Positions 1 through 7,632 of a DNA stretch of 29,016 nt are shown here, one piece after another. Position 1 is the first letter of the stretch. Each line of letters begins with the position of its first letter. The notes under the pieces were generated by a model, which saw only the letters and a program-made list of their open reading frames with translations, had not been told where the DNA came from and made no database searches. The position numbers were made by a program, and so were the translations under genes. Origin of the DNA: DASUZB01 sp036377075 (GTDB lineage Bacteria; Actinomycetota; CALGFH01); contig DASUZB010000297.1 in NCBI GenBank assembly GCA_036377075.1, positions 1-29,016 on the forward strand, given 5' to 3'.

Positions 1-355
1 TGCGCGCCGCCCCGGCGAAGAAGCGGATCTGGTCCACCATGGGCGGCAGCTCCTCGTCCATGGTGAGCTGGAAGGGCTTGCCGGTGTTCTCGACCTCCAG
101 CCGCACCAGCTCCTCGCCGCGCTCCTCCAGGGCGTCGGCCAACTTGGCGAGGGCGCGGCTGCGCTCGGCCGGGGTGGCGTCGCGCCAGCGCTCGAAGCCG
201 CGGGCGGCGGCCTGGCAGGCCGCCTCGACGTCGGCCGCACCGGACAGCGGCGCCTCGGCGAAGCCCTCGCCGGTGGACGGGTTGACCAGCGTGGAGGTGC
301 GGCCGTCGGCCGCGTCGGCGTGCTCACCGTCGATGAAGTTCTGCAGCCTGCGCAT
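1..355 (-). CDS. Aldehyde dehydrogenase, N-terminal part (cut by window edge)
   Basis: About 118 N-terminal residues of an NAD(P)-dependent aldehyde dehydrogenase. The opening MRRLQNFIDGE, followed by an NPSTGE stretch and a helical segment ending near EVENTGKP, is the standard start of the ALDH fold. The catalytic Cys and Glu lie beyond the window. The ATG at 355 follows an AGGAGGGGGAC ribosome binding site. It is 35 nt downstream of the potC stop on the same strand, so it is probably the last visible gene of the polyamine-transport operon. This context suggests oxidation of an aminoaldehyde from imported di/polyamine, for example gamma-aminobutyraldehyde. The family is clear; the substrate is inferred only from context. 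Confidence 0.85.
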   Translation of the reverse strand, partial: MRRLQNFIDGEHADAADGRTSTLVNPSTGEGFAEAPLSGAADVEAACQAAARGFERWRDATPAERSRALAKLADALEERGEELVRLEVENTGKPFQLTMDEELPPMVDQIRFFAGAAR

Positions 356-390
356 GTCCCCCTCCTGTGCAAGTCGATCGGGCGGGGCGG

Positions 391-1236
391 TCAGCTCCGC
401 TGGCGGCGGGCGAGCAGGGTGTTGGTCACGGCGAGGGTCACGCCGCCCAGGAAGATCAGCGTGCCCATCACGTTCACCTGGGGCGGGACGCCGATCCGGG
501 TGGCGCCGTACACCCACAGGGGGAAGGTGATCGTCTGGCCGTTGTTGAAGCTGGTGATGACGTAGTCGTCGATCGACAGCGCGAAGGCGAGCAGCGCCCC
601 GGCCAGGATGCCGGGGAACAGCAGCGGCAGGGTGACCTTGCGGAAGGTCGTCCACGGGTCGGCGCCGAGGTCCTGGGCGGCCTCCTCCAGCGCCGGGTCG
701 AGCCCGATCACCCGCGCCCGCACGGTGATGGCCACGAAGGCGAGGCTGAACATCACGTGGGCGATCAGGATCGTCAGGTAGCCGCGGGCCACCTGCAGGG
801 TGATGAACAGCGACAGCAGCGAGGTGCCGAGCACCAGCTCCGGCGCCGAGATGGCGGCGAAGATGACCAGGTCGTAGAGGCCCTTGCCGCGGAAGCGGTA
901 GCGGCCGAGGGCGATCCCGACCAAGGTCCCCAGCACGGTCGCGACGATCGTGGACAGCACCGCGATGGAGAGCGAGTTGCGCAGCGCGGTGGTCAGGTCG
1001 GGGATGGCGAACAGGTCCTGGTACCAGCGGATGGTGAAGCCCTGCCAGCGCAGGTTCAGCTTGCCCTTGGTGTCGTTGAACCCGAAGACGATCATCACCA
1101 GGATCGGCAGGCTGAAGTAGAGGATCATCAGCCAGGTGTAGGCGGGCAGCAGCAGCCGGGTCCAGCGGCGGCGGCCACCGCTCGGCGAGGCGGGGGCGGC
1201 CTCGGGAGGGGCCTCACGGGTGGCCAGGGTGGTCAC
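391..1236 (-). CDS. potC: Spermidine/putrescine ABC transporter permease PotC
   Basis: Inner-membrane permease of 281 residues, the usual length for PotC. After a Pro/Ala-rich cytoplasmic start come a first membrane segment (LMILYFSLPILVMIVFGF) and several further hydrophobic helices. The cytoplasmic EAA loop reads EEAAQDLGADPWTTFRKV, the site that docks on the ATPase, and is followed by the PotC-typical IDDYVITSF. The GTG start at 1236 overlaps the potB stop (GTGA), which indicates translational coupling. It is expected to pair with PotB as the channel. The exact substrate (putrescine, spermidine or another cationic amine) cannot be read from the sequence. Confidence 0.9.
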   Translation of the reverse strand: MTTLATREAPPEAAPASPSGGRRRWTRLLLPAYTWLMILYFSLPILVMIVFGFNDTKGKLNLRWQGFTIRWYQDLFAIPDLTTALRNSLSIAVLSTIVATVLGTLVGIALGRYRFRGKGLYDLVIFAAISAPELVLGTSLLSLFITLQVARGYLTILIAHVMFSLAFVAITVRARVIGLDPALEEAAQDLGADPWTTFRKVTLPLLFPGILAGALLAFALSIDDYVITSFNNGQTITFPLWVYGATRIGVPPQVNVMGTLIFLGGVTLAVTNTLLARRQRS

Positions 1237-2102
1237 AGCTGGCTCACCTCCAGGACCTGCTCGGTGCCGAGCGTGCGGGCGTAGGCGAAGATGCCGACCA
1301 GCAGCGCGGCCATCAGCATGAACGACATCGCCGAGGCGACCGGGTACTCGTTGTAGGTCAGGTACTGGGTCTGGATGATGTTGCCGATCATGGTCGTCTG
1401 GGTGCCGCCGAGGATGCCGTTGTTGACGAAGTCCGAGGTGACCGGCACGAAGGTGATCAGCACCCCGGCGAACACCCCCGGCAGCGACAGCGGGAAGACC
1501 ACCCGCCGGAACGCCTGCGCGCGGCTGGCGTAGAGGTCGTAGGCGGCCTCGACCAGGCTCGGCTCGACCCGCTCCAGGGCGACGTACAGCGGCAGGACCA
1601 TGAACGGCAGGTAGTTGTAGGTGAGCCCGCCGATCACCGCGGTGGAGGTGGCCAGGACGTGGAAGTCGTGGGGGAGCAGCCCCGCGTCCTTCAGCGGCCC
1701 GAGCACGATCCCCTCGTCGGCCAGGATGAACTTCCACGAGGCGGTGCGGATCACGAACGAGACGAAGAACGGCAGCAGGATCAGGAACAGGTAGGTCGAC
1801 TTGCGCCTGCCGCCGTAGAACGCGATCCAGTAGGCCATCGGGTAGGCGAGCACCAGCGAGATCAGCGTCACGATCAGGCCGTACACGATCGAGCGGACGA
1901 ACTGGGTGTGGAAGTTGGTCCAGGAATCGGAGTAGTTGGCCCAGTGCCAGGTGAGCCGGAAGCCCTCCTCCACGTTGCCCGACTGCAGCGACAGCGACAG
2001 CATCACCAGAATCGGGATCACGAAGAAGATCGCGAGCCACAGGCCGCCCGGCAGCCCCAGCAGGTAGGGGGTGAGCCTGGCCCGCCCGCCGCGCGCGCTC
2101 AT
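1233..2102 (-). CDS. potB: Spermidine/putrescine ABC transporter permease PotB
   Basis: Permease of 289 residues with about six hydrophobic helices, beginning with TPYLLGLPGGLWLAIFFVIP. The EAA loop is VEAAYDLYASRAQAFRRVVF, followed by LPGVFAGVLITFVPVTSDFV. It partners PotC in a heterodimeric importer. The ATG at 2102 lies 4 nt after the potD stop, and its own stop overlaps the potC GTG. Its position between binding protein and second permease is that of a classical pot operon. Substrate specificity is inferred from the family and neighbours. Confidence 0.9.
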   Translation of the reverse strand: MSARGGRARLTPYLLGLPGGLWLAIFFVIPILVMLSLSLQSGNVEEGFRLTWHWANYSDSWTNFHTQFVRSIVYGLIVTLISLVLAYPMAYWIAFYGGRRKSTYLFLILLPFFVSFVIRTASWKFILADEGIVLGPLKDAGLLPHDFHVLATSTAVIGGLTYNYLPFMVLPLYVALERVEPSLVEAAYDLYASRAQAFRRVVFPLSLPGVFAGVLITFVPVTSDFVNNGILGGTQTTMIGNIIQTQYLTYNEYPVASAMSFMLMAALLVGIFAYARTLGTEQVLEVSQL

Positions 2103-2106
2103 CGCC

Positions 2107-3357
2107 CTACGCCTGGATGATCGGCTGGAATATGCGGTTCCAGACGCGCTCCTCGGTGGGGTTGAGCACCCGGTACCGCTTGGTCTTGGCGAGGTCCGCG
2201 TCGGTCGGGAACACCAGCGGGCTCTGGACGAGGTCCTCGAGGGCCTTCTTGTCCTCGCCGGACGCGCTCGTCGCCTTGGTCTGGAGCACCTGCTTCGCCG
2301 CGGGGACCGGGGTGATGTAGTCGATGTTCTCCGCCAGCGTCGCGGCCACGTCCGGCGCGTACACGTAGTTCATGTAGGTGATCGCGTCCACCGGGTGCTT
2401 GGCGTTCTTGGGGATGCACATGTTGTCCTGCCACAGCAGGGCGCCCTGCTCCGGGACCACGAACTTGATGTCGGGCGAGCCGGAGACGTTGAGCTGGTAG
2501 ATGTCGCCCGAGTAGGCCATGGAGATCCAGACGTTGCCGGAGCTGAGCCCCTCGGCCTCGCCGGCGTTGTCGACGAAGCTGCGCAACTGCGGCTTGAGCT
2601 GCTTCATCCGCTCCGCGGCCCGCCGCCAGTCGGCCTCCTTCGAGGTCTCCGGGTCGATGCCGAGGCCGACCATGACGAAGTTCGGGAAGTCCAGCGAGTC
2701 GCCGAACATGGTGATCTTGCCCTTGAACTTCGGGTCGAACAGGTCGTCGAAGCTGGTGATCTCGCGCTTGGTCAGCTTCGGGTTGTAGGCCAGCGCGGTG
2801 AGGCCGGCCTGCCACGCCACCGTGTACCTGTTGCCCGGGTCGAAGGTCGGGTTCTTGTACTTGGCACCGGCGTTCTTGTCCCAGTCCGGCAGCTTGGAGT
2901 GGTCGAGCTCGACCAGGAACCCCTGGCGGATCAGCTTCTCGAGCGGCCCGCCGTTGGTGATCACCATCAGGTCCCAGCCGGTGTCCTGGCCGGCCTTGAG
3001 GGACGGGGTGATCTTGCCAAGGAACGAGTCGTTGTCCTGGATGACCTCCTTGTAGTTCACCCTGATGCCGGTCTTCTTGGTGAACTCGTCGAGGCTCGGG
3101 TGCCTGGTCTTGCCGCCCACCTTCTCGACGTCGATGTACAGCGGCCAGTTGGCGAAGTTCAGGACGCCTGCCTGGGTCTTGCCCTCCCAGAAGCCGGGCG
3201 CCTGGGTCGACTTGGTCTTGTCGGTGCCGCTCACGCCGCACGCGGCGAGCAGGGCCGAGGCCCCGGCCAGGCCGGCGCCCCGCAGGGCCCCCCGCCGGCT
3301 GATGCGCTGCTGGGTCAGTCCGCGCAGCAGCGCGGGGTCGAGGGATCGGTCGTTCAC
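2107..3357 (-). CDS. potD: Polyamine-binding lipoprotein PotD (Tat-type signal)
   Basis: Extracellular solute-binding protein of the PotD/PotF family, 416 residues. The N terminus has a twin-arginine motif (SRRGALRGAG, Arg21-Arg22) followed by a hydrophobic stretch and a lipobox LAAC with Cys40. It is therefore probably exported folded by Tat and lipid-anchored on the cell surface. The mature part carries family blocks such as LNFANWPLYID, GWDLMVITNG and GNVWISMAYSGD. I chose the GTG at 3357, which overlaps the potA stop (GTGA) and follows GGAGGCACAACT. An upstream ATG at 3414 would add 19 residues inside potA and spoil the signal sequence. Confidence 0.9.
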   Translation of the reverse strand: MNDRSLDPALLRGLTQQRISRRGALRGAGLAGASALLAACGVSGTDKTKSTQAPGFWEGKTQAGVLNFANWPLYIDVEKVGGKTRHPSLDEFTKKTGIRVNYKEVIQDNDSFLGKITPSLKAGQDTGWDLMVITNGGPLEKLIRQGFLVELDHSKLPDWDKNAGAKYKNPTFDPGNRYTVAWQAGLTALAYNPKLTKREITSFDDLFDPKFKGKITMFGDSLDFPNFVMVGLGIDPETSKEADWRRAAERMKQLKPQLRSFVDNAGEAEGLSSGNVWISMAYSGDIYQLNVSGSPDIKFVVPEQGALLWQDNMCIPKNAKHPVDAITYMNYVYAPDVAATLAENIDYITPVPAAKQVLQTKATSASGEDKKALEDLVQSPLVFPTDADLAKTKRYRVLNPTEERVWNRIFQPIIQA

Positions 3358-4544
3358 AGTTGTGCCTCCTCCTTGGAGCTGGAGCCGAGCACGTAGGAGT
3401 GCTCCGGCGCCCACACCAGCCAGAGCTCGCCACCCTGGGCGGTCTGGACCTCGGGGTCCGAGGTCGCGTTCTGACGGAAGACCGTCACCTCTGCCCCGCC
3501 GGTTACGGTCAGGTTGTAGCTGGTCGAGGTGCCCAGGTAGACGACCTCGCTGAGGCGGCCGCGGACGCGGGAGAGGCCGTCCGGGACGGCGGCGGCCGCG
3601 TCGGAGTCGAGCAGGGAGATCTTCTCCGGCCGCACGGCGATGTCGACCTCGGCGCCCTCGCGGGCGACCGGCCCGGCCGGGAGGAGCACCCGCTCGTCCG
3701 GGCCGAGCTCGACCACGCAGAGCTCCCCCACCTCGCGGTCGACCCTGCCGGTGAAGATGTTGGAGGTGCCGATGAACCCGGCGACGAACTTGGTCGCCGG
3801 GTGCTCGTACAGCTCGCGCGGGGCGCCGAGCTGCTCGATGCGGCCCTGGTCCATCACCGCCAGGCGGTCCGACATGGTCAGGGCCTCGCCCTGGTCGTGG
3901 GTGACGTACACGAAGGTGATGCCGACCTCGCGCTGGATGCGCTTGAGCTCGAGCTGCATGGCCTGGCGCAGCTTGAGGTCGAGGGCACCGAGGGGCTCGT
4001 CGAGCAGCAGCGCCCTCGGGTGGTTGACCAGCGCCCGCGCCAGGGCGACCCGCTGCTGCTGGCCGCCGGAGAGCTGCGTCGGCCGGCGGTGCTCCCTGCC
4101 GCCGAGCTCCACCAGGTCGAGCATCTCGCCGACGCGGCGCTTGATCTCGCCGCTCGGGACCTTCTTGCGGCGCAGGCCGAAGGCGACGTTGTCGAACACG
4201 TCCATGTGGGGGAACAGGGCGTAGTTCTGGAACACCATGTTGACGTCGCGGCGGTAGGGCGGCACGCCGACGACGTCGCGGCCGTGGAGCAGGATGCGGC
4301 CACCGGTCGGTTCCTCGAACCCGGCGATCATCCGCAGGGTGGTGGTCTTGCCGCAGCCGGACGGGCCGAGCAGGGAGAAGAACTCGCCCTCGGCGATCGA
4401 CAGGTCCACCTGCTCGACCGCGGCGACGTCGCCCGACCCCGCCGGGAAGTGCTTGACCACCTGTTGGAGCTGAATCGCGGGCAGCTCGCCGCCCTCACCG
4501 GCCGGGGGACGACCCTCGTCCGGCCGTAGCCTGGCCTCTACCAT
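3354..4544 (-). CDS. potA: Polyamine ABC transporter ATPase PotA
   Basis: ATP-binding subunit of 396 residues that powers the PotBC permease. Visible motifs in order are Walker A GPSGCGKT (60-67), Q-loop Gln106 in QNYALFP, signature LSGGQQQR (158-165), Walker B ALLLDE (178-183) and H-loop His216 in VTHD. A C-terminal TOBE-type regulatory domain follows (from about 255, with VRPEKISLL). The ATG at 4544 follows GAGGGCAG. It is the first gene of potA-potD-potB-potC-ALDH, and the 4 nt overlap with potD implies coupling. The N terminus is about 20 residues longer than in many homologues, with a short acidic/proline-rich lead. Confidence 0.92.
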   Translation of the reverse strand: MVEARLRPDEGRPPAGEGGELPAIQLQQVVKHFPAGSGDVAAVEQVDLSIAEGEFFSLLGPSGCGKTTTLRMIAGFEEPTGGRILLHGRDVVGVPPYRRDVNMVFQNYALFPHMDVFDNVAFGLRRKKVPSGEIKRRVGEMLDLVELGGREHRRPTQLSGGQQQRVALARALVNHPRALLLDEPLGALDLKLRQAMQLELKRIQREVGITFVYVTHDQGEALTMSDRLAVMDQGRIEQLGAPRELYEHPATKFVAGFIGTSNIFTGRVDREVGELCVVELGPDERVLLPAGPVAREGAEVDIAVRPEKISLLDSDAAAAVPDGLSRVRGRLSEVVYLGTSTSYNLTVTGGAEVTVFRQNATSDPEVQTAQGGELWLVWAPEHSYVLGSSSKEEAQL

Positions 4545-4845
4545 CTGCCCTCACAAAGGTCGTCGGGCCGCCGCGGATCCGCTACGCCTGCGGCGCGCGG
4601 CGCCACGCGCTCAGGCAACCTCGGCCCGCGGCCGGCGATCCCACCCTCCCCGACTGCGCGGACCGGCCGGCACCGGCGCCACGTCCAAACCCACCAATTG
4701 CTGGCCGACCGCGCCCCAGCCGGTGAGCACGCACTATACGATCGAACAGGCTGTTGGGCACGCTACCACCGGAAGCAGTGCCGTCTATGGACGATCCGGG
4801 CGGCCGGGCAGCGGTCCCTTGGACGGATCGGCGCCCAAACTTCGC
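4545..4845. promoter_or_regulatory. potA upstream region with candidate promoter and palindrome
   Basis: This 301-nt gap between the prim-pol gene and potA has no convincing gene. On the minus strand a -10-like TATAGT occupies 4738-4733, with only a weak -35. Just upstream is an 11-bp palindrome AACAGGCTGTT (4745-4755), placed between the -10 and where the -35 should be, so a repressor could bind there. If used, the promoter would give a potA leader of about 180 nt. This rests on motif reading only. Confidence 0.35.
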
Positions 4846-5544
4846 CTATCCGTCCAGTTCGGCCTGCCGCAGCGCCGGCATCAGCATGCCCATCAGCGTC
4901 ATCGCGTCGGGCGGCGGGTTGGAGAGGTCCCGCACCCAGCGGAAGGAACCGGTGAGCACGCGACTCGGCGGGGCGAGCACGAAGCGCCCGCGCCCGCGCC
5001 ACCACACCCGCGCCCCCGACCCCGGCAGGCTGGCGAACGCCTGGCGCAGGTCGCGGTCGTCGACCCGCGAGGGCGCGCAGTAGAGGTGCCAGCGCCCGGT
5101 GCCGGTGCGGGCCACCGGGCCGAGGGCCGCGCCGGAGCGCATCAGCTCGTCGCCCTGCGGCTCGTCCACGTCGAGCACGTCGAGCAGCACGCCGGTCGCC
5201 AGGCCGACGTTGGCCTGCGGGTAGCGTCGCCACCAGCGCCGCACCTGGCGTGGGTCGGCGCTGGCACGGGCCACGTCGCCCGGCAGGAGCGGGTGCCGCG
5301 CCGGGTTGGAGCAGGAGGGGTAGCCACAGGAGCACGACGGCCCCGCCCAGTGGCCGCCGCCGCGGTCGCTGGTCGGCCAGTGGCACGGCAGCACCGGCAG
5401 GCCCCGCTCGGCGTACCAGACGGCCGCCTCGAGCGGGCTCGGCTCGCGCCAGGTGACCGCGTGGAACAGCGTTCGGCGGCGCCGGTCGGGCGCTCGATCC
5501 GCCCCCGGCCAGGGTCGAGACCCCTTCCATCGCCGCAACGCCAC
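4846..5544 (-). CDS. Stand-alone prim-pol domain protein (bifunctional primase/polymerase N-terminal type)
   Basis: A 232-residue protein resembling the N-terminal catalytic domain of bifunctional DNA primase/polymerases (archaeo-eukaryotic primase fold). It shows the entry motif AAVWYAERGLPVLPCHWP, a cysteine cluster SCSCGYPSCSNPARHP that probably binds zinc, and the acidic motif LLDVLDVDEP with the metal-binding Asp pair. The block GTGRWHLYCAP and the later VWWRGRGRFVLAPPS follow. No helicase or C-terminal priming domain is present. I chose the GTG at 5544, which follows AAAGGAGCGAAGC; a GTG at VTWREPSP is an alternative. Neighbours give no functional link. It could act in repair or translesion synthesis, or be a relic of a mobile element; the family call is firm but the role is open. 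Confidence 0.75.
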   Translation of the reverse strand: MALRRWKGSRPWPGADRAPDRRRRTLFHAVTWREPSPLEAAVWYAERGLPVLPCHWPTSDRGGGHWAGPSCSCGYPSCSNPARHPLLPGDVARASADPRQVRRWWRRYPQANVGLATGVLLDVLDVDEPQGDELMRSGAALGPVARTGTGRWHLYCAPSRVDDRDLRQAFASLPGSGARVWWRGRGRFVLAPPSRVLTGSFRWVRDLSNPPPDAMTLMGMLMPALRQAELDG

Positions 5545-5625
5545 GCTTCGCTCCTTTACAGAAACGGTCGGTGGGCCTGCGCCGCTTCGTGCGCTGGCTT
5601 CCCCCGTCGCTCCGTCGTCGCCTGC

Positions 5626-5753
5626 GGCTCCTCCGTCGCTCCTCCGTCCAGCCAGCGCGCGGCTCCGGCCCACCTCCCTAACCCCAGTGCCAGGGGCTCC
5701 TCCGTCGCTCCTCGGTCAGTCCAGCGCGCGGCTCCGGCCCACCTCCCTGAACC
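5626..5753. repeat. Tandem direct repeat, two copies of about 58 bp
   Basis: Two near-identical units start at 5626 and 5695, 69 bp apart. Each runs from GGCTCCTCCGTCGCTCCTC through CAGCGCGCGGCTCCGGCCC to ACCTCCCT. A degenerate third match begins near 5590. The units fill most of the roughly 300-nt gap (5545-5845) between the pucR-type stop and the prim-pol start, in the likely prim-pol leader. Read on the minus strand they are rich in GGAGG-like purine runs. The rest of the gap shows no gene. The function is unknown; slippage-derived sequence or an RNA leader is possible. Confidence 0.7.
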
Positions 5754-5845
5754 TGCGCGCGCCTGCCAGCAGAGCCAGCATGCCCGAGCGCACTAACGAT
5801 CCACTCATATCATGGCAAGCATCTCATCGGGGCAGCTCGCCGTGC

Positions 5846-7444
5846 TCAGCGGGTGGTGGCCGACCTGCGGCCGGCGAGGACCTGCTCGGCCTGCAGGGCG
5901 AGCCAGAACTCCACCCGGTCGCCGGCGGCGTCGAGGTCGCGGCCGGTCAGCTCGGCGACCCGGCGGATGCGGTAGCGCAGGGTGTGGCGGTGCACGCCGA
6001 GCGCCCGCGCGGCCGACTCCCAGTTGCCGTTGCGCTCGAGGAAGGTCCGCAGGCTGGCCACCAGGTCGCCGTGCTGGCGGCGGTCGTAGGCGCGCAGGGG
6101 CGCCAGCAGCCCGCGCGAGAAGGCGTCGAGCGCCGCGTCCTGCTGCAGGGCCAGCAGCAGGCGGTGGCTGCCGAGGTCCTCGATGCAGGCCACCAGGCGG
6201 TCGACCCCGGCGGCGGGCGCGGCGTCGAGGGCGAAGCGGGCCTCCTGGTAGGCGCGGCGCGGGTCGCGCGCGCCGGCCTCGGGGGCGCCGACGCCGAAGC
6301 GTGCGGCCATGCCCCGTACGCGCGCCGCCTCGGCCACCGCCTCGGCGGCCGGGCGGGCCTCGCCGGGCTCGGCCACCTCGAACAGGGCGACCACCGCACG
6401 GTCGTGGATGCTGCACACGTAGGGAGCAAGCCGGCGCGAGAGCCGGTCCTCCACCAGCCGCCCCAGCGCCTCCACCCCCTCGCCGTCCTCCCGGTCGTCC
6501 GGGTCGGGCCTGCCGACCAGGGCGGCGATCGCGGGCGAGGCACCGAGGCCGAGGAAGCGCAGGCGCCTGGCGATCTCGTCGCCGGACAGCTCGCCGCCGA
6601 GCAGCGCGTCGAGGAAGTCGCCCACCAGGCGCCGCTCCGTCTGCGCCACCGCCTGGGCCTTGGCGAGCTCCAGGGCGATCGCGGTGGCGAGGTGGTGGCT
6701 GACCACCTGGTGGAAGGGCTCGGCACGGCCTTCGCGGGCGATCACCAGGAAGGCCCGCGGCGCCCCGCCGACGCCGATCGGCAGCAGCGAGCGGCTTCCG
6801 TCCTGGCCGGAGAGGCTGGCCGAGAAGTCGCCCTCCTCCGGCCGCAGCGCCTGCACCTCCTCCCAGGCCGCGCCCTCGTCGAGCAGCCGGGCGGCATCGG
6901 GCGAGCTGGCCACCACCTCGCCGTGCAGGTCGAACAGGAGCGCGGCGGCGCCGGTCATGCGCGCGTACGCGCCCAGCAGGGCGTCCAGCCCCGCCTGGTC
7001 GACCAGCAGGCGCGACAGGGTCTGCTGCACCGTGCCGGCGCGCTGCAGCAGCACGAACTGCTCGTTGATCAGCCGCGAGAACAGCGCCTCGGTGATGGCG
7101 ATGAAGGGCACCTCGAAGGGGACCTCGAAGACCGGGAAGCCGGCGGCGTCGCCCGCCGCCACCACCGGTTCGGGGGTCTTCTCGAAGGCGAACCCGAGGC
7201 CGAGGCCGAGGCCGGCGAGCTTCGCCTCGGCCAGCTTGTCGACGAAGGCGGCCTGCGCCCGCGCGTCGGTGCCGAGGCCGAGGCCGGTGGTCAGCAGGAT
7301 CTCGCCGCCCCGCAGCCAGCGGGTCGGGTCGGGCAGCTCGGAGACGTGCGCCCAGCGGATCGGACGGTCGAGGCCGTCCCCGCCGGCGACCAGGCGCAGC
7401 GACAGCTCCTCGATCCCGAGCAGGTCGGCGACGGTCGTGGTCAC
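5846..7444 (-). CDS. PucR-family transcriptional regulator
   Basis: A 532-residue regulator. The N-terminal PucR ligand-sensing domain (about 1-130) starts TVADLLGIEELSLRLVAGG and includes a HVSELPDPTRWLRGGEILLTTG block. A central region resembles the CdaR/GGDEF-like domain. The C-terminal helix-turn-helix of the PucR/CdaR type reads ALGVHRHTLRYRIRRVAELTG (about 481-501). The GTG at 7444 is preceded by GGGGAGGGCAC. It is transcribed divergently from the oxidoreductase at 7633, across 188 nt containing a repeated TTCGTACAA box. It therefore probably controls the catabolic genes 7633-11883 and perhaps itself. PucR relatives commonly respond to purine, GABA or amino-acid catabolites; the effector here is unknown. 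Confidence 0.88.
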   Translation of the reverse strand: MTTTVADLLGIEELSLRLVAGGDGLDRPIRWAHVSELPDPTRWLRGGEILLTTGLGLGTDARAQAAFVDKLAEAKLAGLGLGLGFAFEKTPEPVVAAGDAAGFPVFEVPFEVPFIAITEALFSRLINEQFVLLQRAGTVQQTLSRLLVDQAGLDALLGAYARMTGAAALLFDLHGEVVASSPDAARLLDEGAAWEEVQALRPEEGDFSASLSGQDGSRSLLPIGVGGAPRAFLVIAREGRAEPFHQVVSHHLATAIALELAKAQAVAQTERRLVGDFLDALLGGELSGDEIARRLRFLGLGASPAIAALVGRPDPDDREDGEGVEALGRLVEDRLSRRLAPYVCSIHDRAVVALFEVAEPGEARPAAEAVAEAARVRGMAARFGVGAPEAGARDPRRAYQEARFALDAAPAAGVDRLVACIEDLGSHRLLLALQQDAALDAFSRGLLAPLRAYDRRQHGDLVASLRTFLERNGNWESAARALGVHRHTLRYRIRRVAELTGRDLDAAGDRVEFWLALQAEQVLAGRRSATTR

Positions 7445-7519
7445 GTGCCCTCCCCGCAGCTCCCCCGAGTGGCATTACTGTACACAGCCGGCCGGCTGCT
7501 GCCAGCCCCTGAGCGCCGC

Positions 7520-7547
7520 TTCGTACAACTGGTGCCAATTCGTACAA
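7520..7547. promoter_or_regulatory. Candidate operator: two TTCGTACAA boxes
   Basis: Identical 9-mers TTCGTACAA occur at 7520-7528 and 7539-7547, 19 bp apart, close to two helical turns. They lie in the divergent intergenic region between the PucR-type regulator and the oxidoreductase gene. A related core, CTGTACACAG, is at 7478-7487 beside a minus-strand TACAGT that could be the regulator's -10. Repeated sites in a divergent promoter are what a multimeric regulator would use. No experimental support is available here. Confidence 0.45.
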
Positions 7548-7632
7548 GCATGGACGGTGGGCTTGGACGCCCGGGCTCTTCACCGGTTTCGGCGCTGCTG
7601 CCACGCTTCGGCGCACGGTCGGAGGGAGGGGG

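Noticed and set aside
2071..3396. Long plus-strand open frame opposite potD, and similar ones at 3360-4529, 5453-7879, 23423-26116 and 26294-28240
   Set aside because: These are typical GC-rich shadow frames opposite clear genes. Their translations are Gly/Arg/His/Gln-rich, have no family motifs and lack ribosome binding sites.
4743..4757. CGAACAGGCTGTTGG as a second LexA box
   Set aside because: The right half is TGTTGG rather than GTTCG, so it fails the CGAAC-N4-GTTCG pattern.
5626..5753. CRISPR array
   Set aside because: There are only two long units, no uniform spacers and no cas genes nearby.
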